Source of the DNA: Mycobacterium marseillense
GTDB taxonomy: Bacteria > Actinomycetota > Actinomycetes > Mycobacteriales > Mycobacteriaceae
Direction of reading: 5' to 3'
Length of the DNA stretch: 64,000 nt
NCBI RefSeq assembly: GCF_010731675.1
Contig: NZ_AP022584.1
Location: forward strand, 1,922,001 to 1,986,000
The notes beneath the pieces are model-generated. The model ran no database searches, was not told the DNA's origin, and saw only the letters and a program-made list of their open reading frames with translations. The position numbers and the translations under genes were made by a program. Below, piece after piece: positions 27,006 to 35,974 of the stretch (position 1 is the first letter of the stretch; every line of letters starts with the position of its first letter).

Positions 27006-27815
27006 GTGAGCGGGGCTCGTCACGCCGGATACCGCCGTTACGTCGCGATCGGCGACAGCCAGACCGAGGGCCTGTGGGACGGTGACGACGCGATCGGCCT
27101 GCTCGGATTCGCCGACCGCCTCGCCGTCCGCGTCGACGCGCTCTATCCCGGCCTGGAATATGCCAACCTCGCGATCCGCGGCAAACGGATCGGCCACGTG
27201 CTCGCCGAGCAGGTTCCCCGGGCGCTGGCGATGCGGCCGGACCTGATCACCGTGTGCGCGGGGATGAACGACGTCATCTGGCCCGGGCGCTCGTTTGGTC
27301 CCGCGCTGATCGACCTCGACCGCATTTACGCCGCGCTGGCCCGATCGGGGGCCACGGTGGTGACGACGACCTTCCCGAACGTCGCGCAGTTCCTTCCGCT
27401 CGGGCGGCTGGTGGCCGGGCGGCTGGCTCGCATCAACGGGGCGATCAGGGCGGCCGCCGATCGCTACGGGTTTCGGCTCGTCGACCTGTACGGCGCTGCC
27501 TCGATGGGTGAGTTGGACACGTGGGCGCTAGATCGGGTGCACGCCTCGACCAGAGGGCACGTGTTGTTCGCGGCCGCGGCCGCCGAGGCGCTCAATCTGC
27601 CGGGCAGCAACCATGATTGGGCCCGCCCTGGCGTCCAGCCCGCGCGGCGTCCCGTTGCCGCGGGCGCGTACGAGCAGTGGCGCTGGACGCGGGAGAGTTT
27701 CGTCCCGTGGGTGTGGCGGCGACTGCGCGGCCACTCGTCGTATGACGGTCGCGAACCCAAACGCCCGCGTTTGGAAGGCCTGGGCGCCGCAAGCGAATTG
27801 AAACGCACACCTTAG
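27006..27815 (+). CDS. SGNH/GDSL-family hydrolase
   Basis: 269 residues from GTG 27006. Block I YVAIGDSQTEG gives the nucleophile Ser, block III VCAGMND, and block V DRVHAS gives the Asp and His of the triad. An esterase or lipase on small acyl or acetyl esters is expected. No signal peptide, so cytosolic. The C-terminal 60 residues (RPVAAGAYEQWRWTRESFVP onward) are typical of mycobacterial members. An upstream ATG at 26949 overlaps the IclR start and is less likely. Confidence 0.86.
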   Translation: MSGARHAGYRRYVAIGDSQTEGLWDGDDAIGLLGFADRLAVRVDALYPGLEYANLAIRGKRIGHVLAEQVPRALAMRPDLITVCAGMNDVIWPGRSFGPALIDLDRIYAALARSGATVVTTTFPNVAQFLPLGRLVAGRLARINGAIRAAADRYGFRLVDLYGAASMGELDTWALDRVHASTRGHVLFAAAAAEALNLPGSNHDWARPGVQPARRPVAAGAYEQWRWTRESFVPWVWRRLRGHSSYDGREPKRPRLEGLGAASELKRTP

Positions 27816-27851
27816 GGCGCGGATCGCGGACCGGTCAGGCATCCTTGACCC

Positions 27852-28523
27852 ATGAATGTGGAGCCCTTGCTGCACTCGATCCCGCCGATCGCGGTCTACG
27901 CGGTGGTCGGCGGCGTGGTCGGGATCGAGAGCCTGGGCATCCCGCTGCCGGGCGAGATCGTGTTGGTGACCGCGGCGCTGATGTCGTCGCATCACGACCT
28001 GGCCGTCAACCCGATCGGGGTCGGCACCGCCGCGGTGATCGGCGCGGTGGTCGGGGATTCGATCGGGTACGCGATCGGGCGCCGGTTCGGCATGCCGCTG
28101 TTCGACCGGCTCGGGCGGCGGTTCCCGAAGCATTTCGGCCCCGGGCACATCGCGCTCGCCGAGAAGCTGTTCAACCGGTGGGGCGCTCGGGCGGTCTTCC
28201 TGGGAAGGTTCATCGCACTGTTGCGGATTTTGGCCGGGCCGCTGGCCGGCGCCCTGAAAATGCACTATCCGCGGTTCCTGGCGGCCAACGTCTCGGGCGC
28301 CATCTGCTGGGCGGGCGGCACGACCGCGCTGGTGTACTTCGCCGGGATCGCGGCCGAACGCTGGCTGGAGCGGTTCTCCTGGATCGGGCTGGTGGTCGCC
28401 GTGGTGGCCGGTCTGACCGCGGCAATCCTGTTGCGGGAGCGTACATCACGGGCGATCGCGGAACTGGAGGCCGAGCATCACCGCAAGACCGCGGAGACGG
28501 CCACGAAAGCCGACACGGTCTGA
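27852..28523 (+). CDS. DedA-family membrane protein
   Basis: 223 residues. VVGIESLGIPLPGEIVLVTA and GRFIALLRILAGPLAG are the two re-entrant-loop motifs of DedA/SNARE-associated proteins, which scramble or flip lipids such as undecaprenyl phosphate and support envelope homeostasis. About five hydrophobic segments and a charged C-terminal tail rich in Glu, Arg and Lys. ATG 27852. The stop directly abuts the TetR-gene stop on the other strand. Confidence 0.9.
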   Translation: MNVEPLLHSIPPIAVYAVVGGVVGIESLGIPLPGEIVLVTAALMSSHHDLAVNPIGVGTAAVIGAVVGDSIGYAIGRRFGMPLFDRLGRRFPKHFGPGHIALAEKLFNRWGARAVFLGRFIALLRILAGPLAGALKMHYPRFLAANVSGAICWAGGTTALVYFAGIAAERWLERFSWIGLVVAVVAGLTAAILLRERTSRAIAELEAEHHRKTAETATKADTV

Positions 28524-29141
28524 CTACACGGCCTCGCCGGTGTCGGCCACTAGCGGCGGCCGGTGTTCGTCGATCAGGGCGCGGGCCATCCGGCGGGCGC
28601 GCTTGGCCGCGTCGAGGTCCCCGACGGCGGCGAGGATGATGGCGCCCTTCATCAGGATGTGCCAGGACGAAGCGAAGTCCTCGACGTCGGTCAGGCCCGC
28701 CGCAATCGCGCGGCGGCGCACGATGTCGCGGACGTGGTCGATGTGGATGATGCAGGCCTGTCCGGCCGGATGGTCCGGTCCCAGTTCGAGCAGCACGTTG
28801 ATGAACGAGCAGCCTTCGTAGCCGTCACGCAGCTGGAACCAGTCGTGCATGACGTCGAAGATCGCCAGCAACTGTTCCTCGGGGGTGGTGCCGCGGCGCC
28901 GCGACTGCTCCTCGATCAAACCGTGGGTCCACAGTTCCTCGCGGCGCTCCAGCACGGCCAGCACGAGGTCGTTCTTGGTGGCGAAATGGCGGTACAGCGT
29001 CGCCTTGGCGACGCCGGCCCGGGCGATCACCTGGTCAGTGCCCACGGCCCGGATGCCACGCCGGCTGAACAGCTCATATGCGGCGCTCAGCACGCGTTCC
29101 CGAGCCGATGCCGCGGGCGTCCCGACATCGGAAGTTGTCAT
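28524..29141 (-). CDS. TetR-family transcriptional regulator
   Basis: 205 residues. HTH at about 15-60 with GTDQVIARAGVAKATLYRHF. The ligand domain contains FQLRDGYEGCSFINVLLELG and ASSWHILMKGAIILAAVGD, typical of TetR members controlling efflux or oxidative genes in mycobacteria. ATG 29141. A TetR-type inverted repeat 35 bp upstream suggests autoregulation and perhaps control of the divergent STAS gene. Confidence 0.9.
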   Translation of the reverse strand: MTTSDVGTPAASARERVLSAAYELFSRRGIRAVGTDQVIARAGVAKATLYRHFATKNDLVLAVLERREELWTHGLIEEQSRRRGTTPEEQLLAIFDVMHDWFQLRDGYEGCSFINVLLELGPDHPAGQACIIHIDHVRDIVRRRAIAAGLTDVEDFASSWHILMKGAIILAAVGDLDAAKRARRMARALIDEHRPPLVADTGEAV

Positions 29142-29175
29142 ACGGGCCTTACCGTACTCTTAGCCCCCCGGCCAT

Positions 29176-29193
29176 AGACAGACCGCCCTGTCT
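29176..29193. promoter_or_regulatory. Candidate TetR operator
   Basis: AGACAG-ACCGCC-CTGTCT, a perfect 6-bp inverted repeat with 6-nt spacer, 35 bp before the TetR ATG. A second small repeat TGTCT-TC-AGACA lies at 29229-29240 toward the STAS gene and shares the half-site. Confidence 0.55.
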
Positions 29194-29297
29194 CGTTATA
29201 CAAATGAGATTCGCATCCGCGAACAGTCTGTCTTCAGACAATAGGACGGGCATCCGTCGCGGCGTCTCTCGGGCGTCGGTCGATCAGGGGGTCCCTC

Positions 29298-29735
29298 ATG
29301 AACGCAGCCATTGCGGAACAATTGCCCACCACCCATCTCATGCTGAGCACCAAATTGGTCTATGAGCTGGGCGATCCCAACAGCACGCTGCGGGCCACCG
29401 CCGATCGCAGCGGCCCGGCGGTGCTGATCTACGCGGGGGGCGAGATCGACGCCTGCAACGAGGACACGTGGCGCCACCTGGTCAGCGAGGCGGCCAGCGT
29501 CGTCGCCGCGCCCGGCCCGTTCGTCGTCGACGTCACCGGGCTCGAGTTCATGGGCTGCTGCGCGTTCGCGACGCTCGCCGACGAGGCGAAACGCTGCCAG
29601 CAGCGTGGCATCGAACTGCGGCTGGTGAGCTGCGAGCCGATCGTCGCCCGTATCATCGACGCGTGCGGGCTCAGCGGCGTGCTGCCCATCTACCCCACCG
29701 TCGACTCCGCGTTGTCCGCGGCCGCACGCTGGTAA
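29298..29735 (+). CDS. STAS-domain anti-sigma-factor antagonist-like protein
   Basis: 145 residues. Central STAS fold: VLIYAGGEIDACNEDTWRHL, FVVDVTGLEFMGCCAFATLA and GIELRLVSCEPIVARIIDAC. The usual phospho-acceptor Ser of the D-S-[ST]-G motif is replaced by GCCA, so kinase control is doubtful and the Cys pair may be redox-active. This variant is common in mycobacteria. ATG 29298. No anti-sigma factor is adjacent. Confidence 0.85.
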   Translation: MNAAIAEQLPTTHLMLSTKLVYELGDPNSTLRATADRSGPAVLIYAGGEIDACNEDTWRHLVSEAASVVAAPGPFVVDVTGLEFMGCCAFATLADEAKRCQQRGIELRLVSCEPIVARIIDACGLSGVLPIYPTVDSALSAAARW

Positions 29736-29767
29736 CCACCCGGCACTGCTCGGCCGTAACCGGCTGA

Positions 29768-30853
29768 ATGAGCGGCCACCCCACCGTCGGCGCAGAGGAA
29801 GAATTCCTCCTCATCGACCCGCGAACCGGTGAGCCGTCGCCCAAGAACGCCGACGTGGCGGCCGAGGCCGAGCGGCGCGGTGTCACGTTGCAGCTGGAAC
29901 TGAGCAGCTGCCAAGTGGAAACCACTTCCGACGTGGCGGCGAGCGCCGCCGAGCTCGGCGAGGAACTGCGCCGGCTGCGGCGCGCGGCGGCCGAAGCCGC
30001 GCAGGCCGTCGGCGTCCAGCTGCTGGCCTGCGGGCTGCCGCCGGCCACCCCGCACGAGTTCCCGGTCACCGACACCCCGCGCTACCGCCGGATCGGCGAA
30101 GAGTTCGGAATGATCGCCCACGAGCAGGGCATCAGCGGATGCCACGTGCACGTGCAGGTGCCCGACCGTGCCGCGGCCATCCATGTCAGCAATTGGCTGC
30201 GGCCGTGGCTGCCGTCGTTGCTTGCGCTGTCGGCCAATTCGCGGGTGTACCGCAACGCCGACAGCGGCTACGCGAGCTGGCGCAGCGTGCTGTGGCGGCG
30301 CTGGCCCGCCGCGGGAGCGCCGCCGTTCTTTGACTCGCCCGAGGAATACGACGACGCGGTACGCATGCTGGTCGACACCGGGGTGATCCTCGACAAGGAC
30401 ATGATCTATTGGGACGTGCGCCCTTCGGCGGACTTTCCGACGGTGGAGGTCCGCGTGGCCGACGTGCCCGCCACGGTCGACGAGACCGTGCTGCTGGCCA
30501 CCTTGATCAGGGCCGCCGTGATGACGGCGCTCGAGTCGCCCGACGACGCTGGGCGGCTGCCGCCCGGCGCGCTGCGCGCAGCATATTGGAAGGCTGCCCA
30601 CGACGGATTGTCCGGGCACACACTCGATCTCATCCACGGCCGAGGGGCGGTGCCGGCGCGTGCGCAACTTGCAGCGCTGGTGCAGCGGGTACGCCCGGCG
30701 CTGGAGTCGCTGGACGAATACGAGCACGTTGTCGGTGAACTCGACCGCGTCGCGGCCCACGGCAACGGGGCGATGCGTCAGCTGCGGGCATGGCGCCGAC
30801 GCGGCGAGGTGCGCGACGTCATCGCCGAGGCCGCCACTGCCACGCTGAGTTGA
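29768..30853 (+). CDS. YbdK-type carboxylate-amine ligase (GCS2 family)
   Basis: 361 residues. GAEEEFLLIDPRTGEPSPKN begins the glutamate-cysteine ligase 2 fold; SGCHVHVQVPDRAAAI and DMIYWDVRPSADFPTVEVRV supply metal and substrate residues. Family members join glutamate to small amines or cysteine in an ATP-dependent way; mycobacteria make mycothiol rather than glutathione, so the physiological product is unknown. ATG 29768, 32 bp after the STAS gene. Confidence 0.88.
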   Translation: MSGHPTVGAEEEFLLIDPRTGEPSPKNADVAAEAERRGVTLQLELSSCQVETTSDVAASAAELGEELRRLRRAAAEAAQAVGVQLLACGLPPATPHEFPVTDTPRYRRIGEEFGMIAHEQGISGCHVHVQVPDRAAAIHVSNWLRPWLPSLLALSANSRVYRNADSGYASWRSVLWRRWPAAGAPPFFDSPEEYDDAVRMLVDTGVILDKDMIYWDVRPSADFPTVEVRVADVPATVDETVLLATLIRAAVMTALESPDDAGRLPPGALRAAYWKAAHDGLSGHTLDLIHGRGAVPARAQLAALVQRVRPALESLDEYEHVVGELDRVAAHGNGAMRQLRAWRRRGEVRDVIAEAATATLS

Positions 30854-30891
30854 GAGAAACGTTCAATCCCGTTGTGGCGCACGAGTTCCCG

Positions 30892-31677
30892 TCAGGCCAC
30901 CGCGAGCAGCCGATACAGCCCGATCAGGCCCACGACCACGATGATGGCGCGCAGCGCGTTACCCGATAGCCGGCGCCCGTAACGCGCCCCGAGCAGCCCA
31001 CCGACCAGCGAGCCCGCCGCGATGAGTCCGGCAGCGGGCCAGTTGATCCGGTCGAACGCCGCCGCCGTATAGGCAACCGCGGCAACCACATTCACTACCA
31101 GAGCCAGGAGGTTTTTGGCGGCGTTCATGCGCTGCACCGACTCCGGCAGCAACGCCCCCATCAGCCCGACCAGCAAAATGCCCTGGGCGGCGGTGAAATA
31201 GCCACCGTAGACGCCGACCGCGAAGGTGCCCAACACCAGCGTGGCCATCCGCCCCGGCGGGACGTGCTCGGGTGAGCGGCCCGCCTGCGCGGCGCGCCGG
31301 GCGGTCCACGCCTGGATCCGCGGTCCGACCACCACCAGTGCGAGCGCCAGCACCAGCAGCACCGGCACGATCTCGGCGAACACCTTCTCCGGCAGATGCA
31401 GCAGCAGATAGGCGCCCAGCGCCGCGCCGGCCAGCGATGCCGGGAGCTGCCAGCGCAACCGATCCCATTGACCGCCCAACTCCGCGCGATAGCCCCAGGT
31501 AGCCGATACGCTACCGGCGACCAGGCCCGTCGCGTTCGACATGGTGGCCGTCACCGGCGGAAAGCCGAGCGCAACCAGCGTCGGGAAGGTGATCAGGGTG
31601 CCGGAGCCGACGAGCGCGTTGATCGCCCCGGCCGCCAGGCCGGCCAGGCATATGAGGAACATCTGAAATGGCGACAC
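30892..31677 (-). CDS. TauE/SafE-type membrane permease
   Basis: 261 residues with about eight hydrophobic segments. AGAINALVGSGTLITFPTLV at the N-terminus and the repeated half-motif GGYFTAAQGILLVGLMGALL are the family marks. Such proteins export or import sulfite, sulfoacetate or similar anions; the substrate here is open. ATG 31677. It is convergent with the GCS2 gene. Confidence 0.88.
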   Translation of the reverse strand: MSPFQMFLICLAGLAAGAINALVGSGTLITFPTLVALGFPPVTATMSNATGLVAGSVSATWGYRAELGGQWDRLRWQLPASLAGAALGAYLLLHLPEKVFAEIVPVLLVLALALVVVGPRIQAWTARRAAQAGRSPEHVPPGRMATLVLGTFAVGVYGGYFTAAQGILLVGLMGALLPESVQRMNAAKNLLALVVNVVAAVAYTAAAFDRINWPAAGLIAAGSLVGGLLGARYGRRLSGNALRAIIVVVGLIGLYRLLAVA

Positions 31678-31717
31678 CGAAGAAAAACCTTAGACTGCCG
31701 CCGATTTCGTCGCGCGC

Positions 31718-32659
31718 TCAGGCGCGCGGCGCTTCGGCGCCGCGCTCGACCCCGGTGCGCAGCTTGACCGACGCCGAATACGCCAGCGTCCGAAAGTGCA
31801 GGACCGGGTCGTCGGAGGGCTCGATGCCGTCGGTCACGCGCATCGGGTCGAACACCACGATGTCGCCGCCGTGCTCGCGTTCAGTGTCCGGACCCGTGAT
31901 GTGCAGGGAGCCGACGGTCACGATCTGCGTGCTCTGCCAGGCCGACGATGGGTCCACCGTGGAGTCGGTGGGGCCGGCGATCTGCACCCGGAAGTCGAAT
32001 CGCACCGGTCCGACCGCCAACCGCGTCGCCAGCTCCGCGGTGAGGAAGTCCGGATCCTTGCCGTGAGCGTCCGGGGCCGACAGGTAGTCCTCGGCCGCCG
32101 TCGGAACGAGGTGGTAGCGAACGAATCTCGCGCTGCCGTCGGCGGCGACCCACCGGAACGCGTGCAAGCCGTGGTATTCGGTGGTGGCGTAGCTGGCCGG
32201 GATCCGGTTGGCCTCGCGCAGGATGGGCAGCGCGGCCAGCAGCCTCGGATGGGTGAGCAGGTGTTTGCCCATGCGCAGCGGCGTCGTCAGGCCGGGCCGC
32301 ATCGCCTTGAGCAGGTCGATGAAGCCGTGAGGTGTGCTGGAGACGAAGAGCCGGGCGGTCTGCGTCGAGACGTCGGTGGTGGAGCCGTCGGGCAGGGTGA
32401 ACTTCACCGCCATCCCGCGCACGCCGGGCCGGCCGTCGCGCTGTTTGGGGTTGCCCGACCCATTGGAGAAGCGGATCAGCGCCGGCACCGGCGAGCCATC
32501 GAGATGCCTTGCGCGCGAAAGCATCGCCGCGTCGGAGGCCGCGGTGAACGTGCCGCGATACAGCGTGCCCTTGGCGTGCAATGCGCGACAGCCCGGCTGA
32601 GCACCCCCGGCGCCCCGGATCGCCTCGATCGCCTGGTCAGGGGTTAGTCCACCGCTCAT
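31718..32659 (-). CDS. Catalase-related heme peroxidase, minimal form
   Basis: 313 residues, the length of small catalase-like proteins without a flavodoxin domain. The distal His is in RALHAKGTLYRG, the distal Asn in IRFSNGSGNP, and the proximal Tyr region in FRTLAYSASVKLRTG. STPHGFIDLLKAMRPG and the long insertion are typical of the actinobacterial set. It probably acts as an organic-peroxide peroxidase. ATG 32659. It lies upstream of the TauE gene on the same strand after 40 bp. Confidence 0.87.
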   Translation of the reverse strand: MSGGLTPDQAIEAIRGAGGAQPGCRALHAKGTLYRGTFTAASDAAMLSRARHLDGSPVPALIRFSNGSGNPKQRDGRPGVRGMAVKFTLPDGSTTDVSTQTARLFVSSTPHGFIDLLKAMRPGLTTPLRMGKHLLTHPRLLAALPILREANRIPASYATTEYHGLHAFRWVAADGSARFVRYHLVPTAAEDYLSAPDAHGKDPDFLTAELATRLAVGPVRFDFRVQIAGPTDSTVDPSSAWQSTQIVTVGSLHITGPDTEREHGGDIVVFDPMRVTDGIEPSDDPVLHFRTLAYSASVKLRTGVERGAEAPRA

Positions 32660-32694
32660 GGACGAATCTTAGTGGCATTTGAATCCCAGTGGTA

Positions 32695-33486
32695 TCAGCT
32701 GGGAAAGCCGAAAAGTTCGACGACGCCGTGATCGCGACCGGCCGTATAGCCGCCGTCGACGGCGAGGGCCTGGCCGCTGACGAACGAGGCGTCGGGTGAC
32801 AGCAGGAAGGCGGCCATGGCCGCGATCTCCTCGGGCTGTCCGAGCCGCTGCAACGCGTGCTCCTTGGTGATCGAGGCGAGCGGGCCCTCCATCCCGGGAA
32901 TGCTGAACACGCTGTGCGCCATCGGGGTTTCGATGAAGCCGGGGCAGATGACGTTGGCCCGGATGCCGCTCGGCCCGTAGTCGAGGGCGATGTTCTTGGT
33001 GAGCAGCACGACGCCGCCTTTGGCCGCGTTGTAGGAGCTGCCGCCCGCGGTGCCCTCCAGGCCCTCGACGCTGGCGACGGTCACGATCGAGCCCCGTTCG
33101 CCGTCGGCGCGGGGTTGTTCGATCATTCTGGCCAGGGCCGCCTTCGCGACCAGGAAGGTGCCGGTGAGGTTGATCCCGATCACCCGGTCCCATTCGGCGC
33201 GGTCGAGCAGGTGCACCGGGCCTCCCCCGGCGACACCGGCCGCGTGGAAGAGGCCGTCGAGGCGGTCTGGCACGGCGCCCAGCACCGCCGCGATCGCGGC
33301 TTCGTCGGTCACGTCGGCGGGCACGAAAGTGAACCGTGGGCCCAGATCATCGGGCGGTGCGGTGAGGTCGGCGCCGACGACGGTGGCGCCTTCGGCCAAC
33401 AGCCGTCGCGCGGTGGCCAGCCCGATCCCGGAGGCGGCGCCGGTCACGACGAAGGTGCGCGAATGGGCGCGATCGGGGTTCACCAT
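32695..33486 (-). CDS. SDR-family oxidoreductase
   Basis: 263 residues. VVTGAASGIGLATARRLLAE is the NAD(P) loop, HAAGVAGGG replaces NNAG, Ser lies in VTVASVEGLEG and the catalytic pair in SSYNAAKGG. PGFIETPMA and LAVDGGYTAGRDHG at the end fit 3-oxoacyl-reductase-like SDRs. ATG 33486 with GAAGGACCGAC upstream. A much longer frame upstream has no coding character. Substrate unknown. Confidence 0.87.
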   Translation of the reverse strand: MVNPDRAHSRTFVVTGAASGIGLATARRLLAEGATVVGADLTAPPDDLGPRFTFVPADVTDEAAIAAVLGAVPDRLDGLFHAAGVAGGGPVHLLDRAEWDRVIGINLTGTFLVAKAALARMIEQPRADGERGSIVTVASVEGLEGTAGGSSYNAAKGGVVLLTKNIALDYGPSGIRANVICPGFIETPMAHSVFSIPGMEGPLASITKEHALQRLGQPEEIAAMAAFLLSPDASFVSGQALAVDGGYTAGRDHGVVELFGFPS

Positions 33487-33736
33487 GTCGGTCCTTCTCG
33501 GGTGGCTGGGTTGGGCGCCGGCCCCGTCATGGTGACACACCGCCTCGGGATCAGTTCGCGGATACCGGATTTCCCCGTAAACGACCTCGTGCCCTTGCGT
33601 TTCCGCGATGCTCGACATCGCCGCTGGGCCCCCTGAATCAGCTCGTGGCAGCACCACTTTGGACACTGCGGCGGCCGGCGGAGGACGATGGACGCACGGG
33701 CGAATTATTCCGCGCCCGACGGTGTTAGGAGCAAGC

Positions 33737-34330
33737 ATGTCAACAACTCGGACTCGGCCGCGCGCCACCTCGACACACTCGAGCAGTTGGCGGTTCGGGG
33801 CACTGGGCGCGGCGGTGGCGATCGTCGTCGCCGCCGGCACCGAGCCAACGACCGGGGTGGGGCTGCTCTCGGAGGAGGCGATCGCCATCGCGCAGGGCAT
33901 CGCGGTGACCCCCGCGCCCGGCTGGACGCTGGGAAACCGCGGCCCGAACTGGGTGGCGCTGAACAACCCCGACACAAGCGCGCAGATGCGGATCACCGTC
34001 AAACAAGCCGGCGGCACCGATGCCGCCGCGGTGCTGCAAGCCGACATCGATCAGTTCACCCGCGGCGCATCGGCGATCTTGACCGGTGTGGATCGACTGA
34101 CCGCGCCCGACGTCAAGCCGCTGCAGGGGCCCAACTTTCAGCAGGAAGCGTCCCTCAATTACACGGCCAGCGTGGTTCACCCGCAGGGCACGATCCCGGT
34201 GATCGGCACGTTCACCGAGCTGCTGAACACCTCGAATGGCCGCTCGGCGTTCATCGACTTCCGGCAGAACAGCAGCGCGACCACCCAGGCCGCCGGCGAC
34301 GGCGGGATGATGATCGGCTCCATGGAGTGA
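33737..34330 (+). CDS. Exported LpqN/Mtc28-like protein without lipobox
   Basis: 197 residues. ATG 33737 with AGGAG upstream. One hydrophobic stretch at 20-35 serves as signal or anchor; there is no Cys, so it is not a lipoprotein. The rest matches the general form of LpqN-type secreted proteins: ITVKQAGGTDAAAVLQADID, VIGTFTELLNTSNGRSAFI. Its role is unknown; members bind partners at the cell surface. It precedes fadD on the same strand by 92 bp. Confidence 0.74.
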   Translation: MSTTRTRPRATSTHSSSWRFGALGAAVAIVVAAGTEPTTGVGLLSEEAIAIAQGIAVTPAPGWTLGNRGPNWVALNNPDTSAQMRITVKQAGGTDAAAVLQADIDQFTRGASAILTGVDRLTAPDVKPLQGPNFQQEASLNYTASVVHPQGTIPVIGTFTELLNTSNGRSAFIDFRQNSSATTQAAGDGGMMIGSME

Positions 34331-34422
34331 GGTCCGGACCGCCTACGCTCGCAAGGGTCGGCGTCGCGTGCGCAGCACCGATCCCGTATGACCGACTGGA
34401 CACATCGAACGCGGAGGGGTTC

Positions 34423-35970
34423 ATGCCACAAGCCGACACGGCGGAGACGCTCGCCGGGATCGTCGAACGACACGCGCGGCAGCGGCCCGAGGCGATCGCG
34501 ATCCGCTACGGCGAGCGCCAGTGGTCCTGGGCCGACTGGAGCTCGCGGATACGGCGCGCGGCGGGGGCGCTGCGCGACGCCGGGATCGAGCGGGGCCAGT
34601 GCGTGGCGTTCCTGGACAAGAACCATCCCGCCTGCCTCGAGGTGCTGATCGCCGGGGCCTCCATCGGGGTGGTCACCACCGTCGTCAACTGGCGGGTGAT
34701 CGGCGACGAGCTCGTCCACGTCCTGGCCGACAGCGGGGCCCGCGTGCTGCTGGTCGGCGCCGAGCTGCGGGCCGCCGCCGAGGCGGCCGCCGAACGCGTA
34801 CCCGGCCTGGAACGCATCATCGAGGTCGGCGACGAATACGAATCATTGCTCGCCGCGGCGTCACCGACCGAGGCCGACGCCGGCCTCGACGAGAACGAGA
34901 CCGCGCTCGTGATCTACAGCTCGGGCACCACCGGAAGGCCCAAGGGCGTGCTGCTCAGCCAGCGCGCGCTGGTCAATCATGCGGCGAACCTGGCGCCGGC
35001 GTTTCCGTTCGCCGACGGGGACGCGAACCTGGTCGCCATGCCGTTGTTCCACGTCGGCGGAATCGGTTACGCGCTGTTCGGCATCCGTTCGGGCGCACCG
35101 ACTTTCCTGACCCGCGAGCCCGACGCCGCGACGCTCATCGGCGCGGTGCGCGCCGGAGCCACCCACGCGTTCTTTGTGCCGCCGGTGATCGCCCGGTTCC
35201 TGCAGGCCGGTGAGGCGGCGACCGCCGCCATCGCCGGCCTGCGCTACATCGTCTACGGGGCGGCGCCGATGCCGCTGCCGTTGCTGCATCGCGCGCTGTC
35301 GACCTGGCCGGACACGAAGTTCGTGCAGGTGTACGGGCAGACCGAGCTCTGCGGCGCCGTCACGGCGCTCTCCGACGCCGACCACCGTGATTCGGCGCGA
35401 CCCGAATTGCAGCTCTCGGCCGGAAAGGCGGTGCTGGGCTGTGAGATTCGCGTCGTCGATGCCGAGACGGGCGCGTCGTTGCCGCCCGGGGAGTCCGGCG
35501 AGGTGTGGGTGCGCAGCAACCAGAACATGACCGGGTACCTCAACCGCCCGGAGGCGACGGCGGAGACGATCACCGACGACGACTGGGTGCGCACCGGCGA
35601 TGTCGGGCGCCTCGACGCCGACGACTATGTCTACATCGAAGACCGGCTGAAGGACATGATCATCACCGGCGGCGAGAATGTGTACGGCCCCGAGGTAGAA
35701 AGCGTGCTCATCGAGCATCCCGCTGTGGCCGACGCGGCGGTGATCGGGGTGCCCGACGACTTCTGGGGAGAATCGGTCAAGGCGATCGTGGTGGCCGACG
35801 GCGAGACCGATCCCGCCGGCATCATCGGCTTCTGCCGACAGCATCTGGCGGGCTTCAAATGTCCACGCACCGTGGACTTCGTGGCGGAGCTCCCCCGCAA
35901 CGCGAGCGGAAAAATCCTCAAAACACAGCTGCGCGAACCGTTTTGGAAAGACCGGTCGCGCGGAATTTGA
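34423..35970 (+). CDS. FadD-type acyl-CoA synthetase (AMP-forming)
   Basis: 515 residues of the ANL superfamily. The phosphate loop YSSGTTGRPKGVLLSQ, the A5 region VQVYGQTELCGAVTAL, the hinge YIEDRLKDMIITGGENV and the C-terminal catalytic Lys in NASGKILKTQLRE are all present. It activates a fatty or aromatic acid as acyl-AMP then CoA ester. ATG 34423 has GGAGGGG upstream. It is convergent with the crotonase gene (4 bp between stops), a probable pathway partner. Confidence 0.92.
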   Translation: MPQADTAETLAGIVERHARQRPEAIAIRYGERQWSWADWSSRIRRAAGALRDAGIERGQCVAFLDKNHPACLEVLIAGASIGVVTTVVNWRVIGDELVHVLADSGARVLLVGAELRAAAEAAAERVPGLERIIEVGDEYESLLAAASPTEADAGLDENETALVIYSSGTTGRPKGVLLSQRALVNHAANLAPAFPFADGDANLVAMPLFHVGGIGYALFGIRSGAPTFLTREPDAATLIGAVRAGATHAFFVPPVIARFLQAGEAATAAIAGLRYIVYGAAPMPLPLLHRALSTWPDTKFVQVYGQTELCGAVTALSDADHRDSARPELQLSAGKAVLGCEIRVVDAETGASLPPGESGEVWVRSNQNMTGYLNRPEATAETITDDDWVRTGDVGRLDADDYVYIEDRLKDMIITGGENVYGPEVESVLIEHPAVADAAVIGVPDDFWGESVKAIVVADGETDPAGIIGFCRQHLAGFKCPRTVDFVAELPRNASGKILKTQLREPFWKDRSRGI

Positions 35971-35974
35971 GGCG

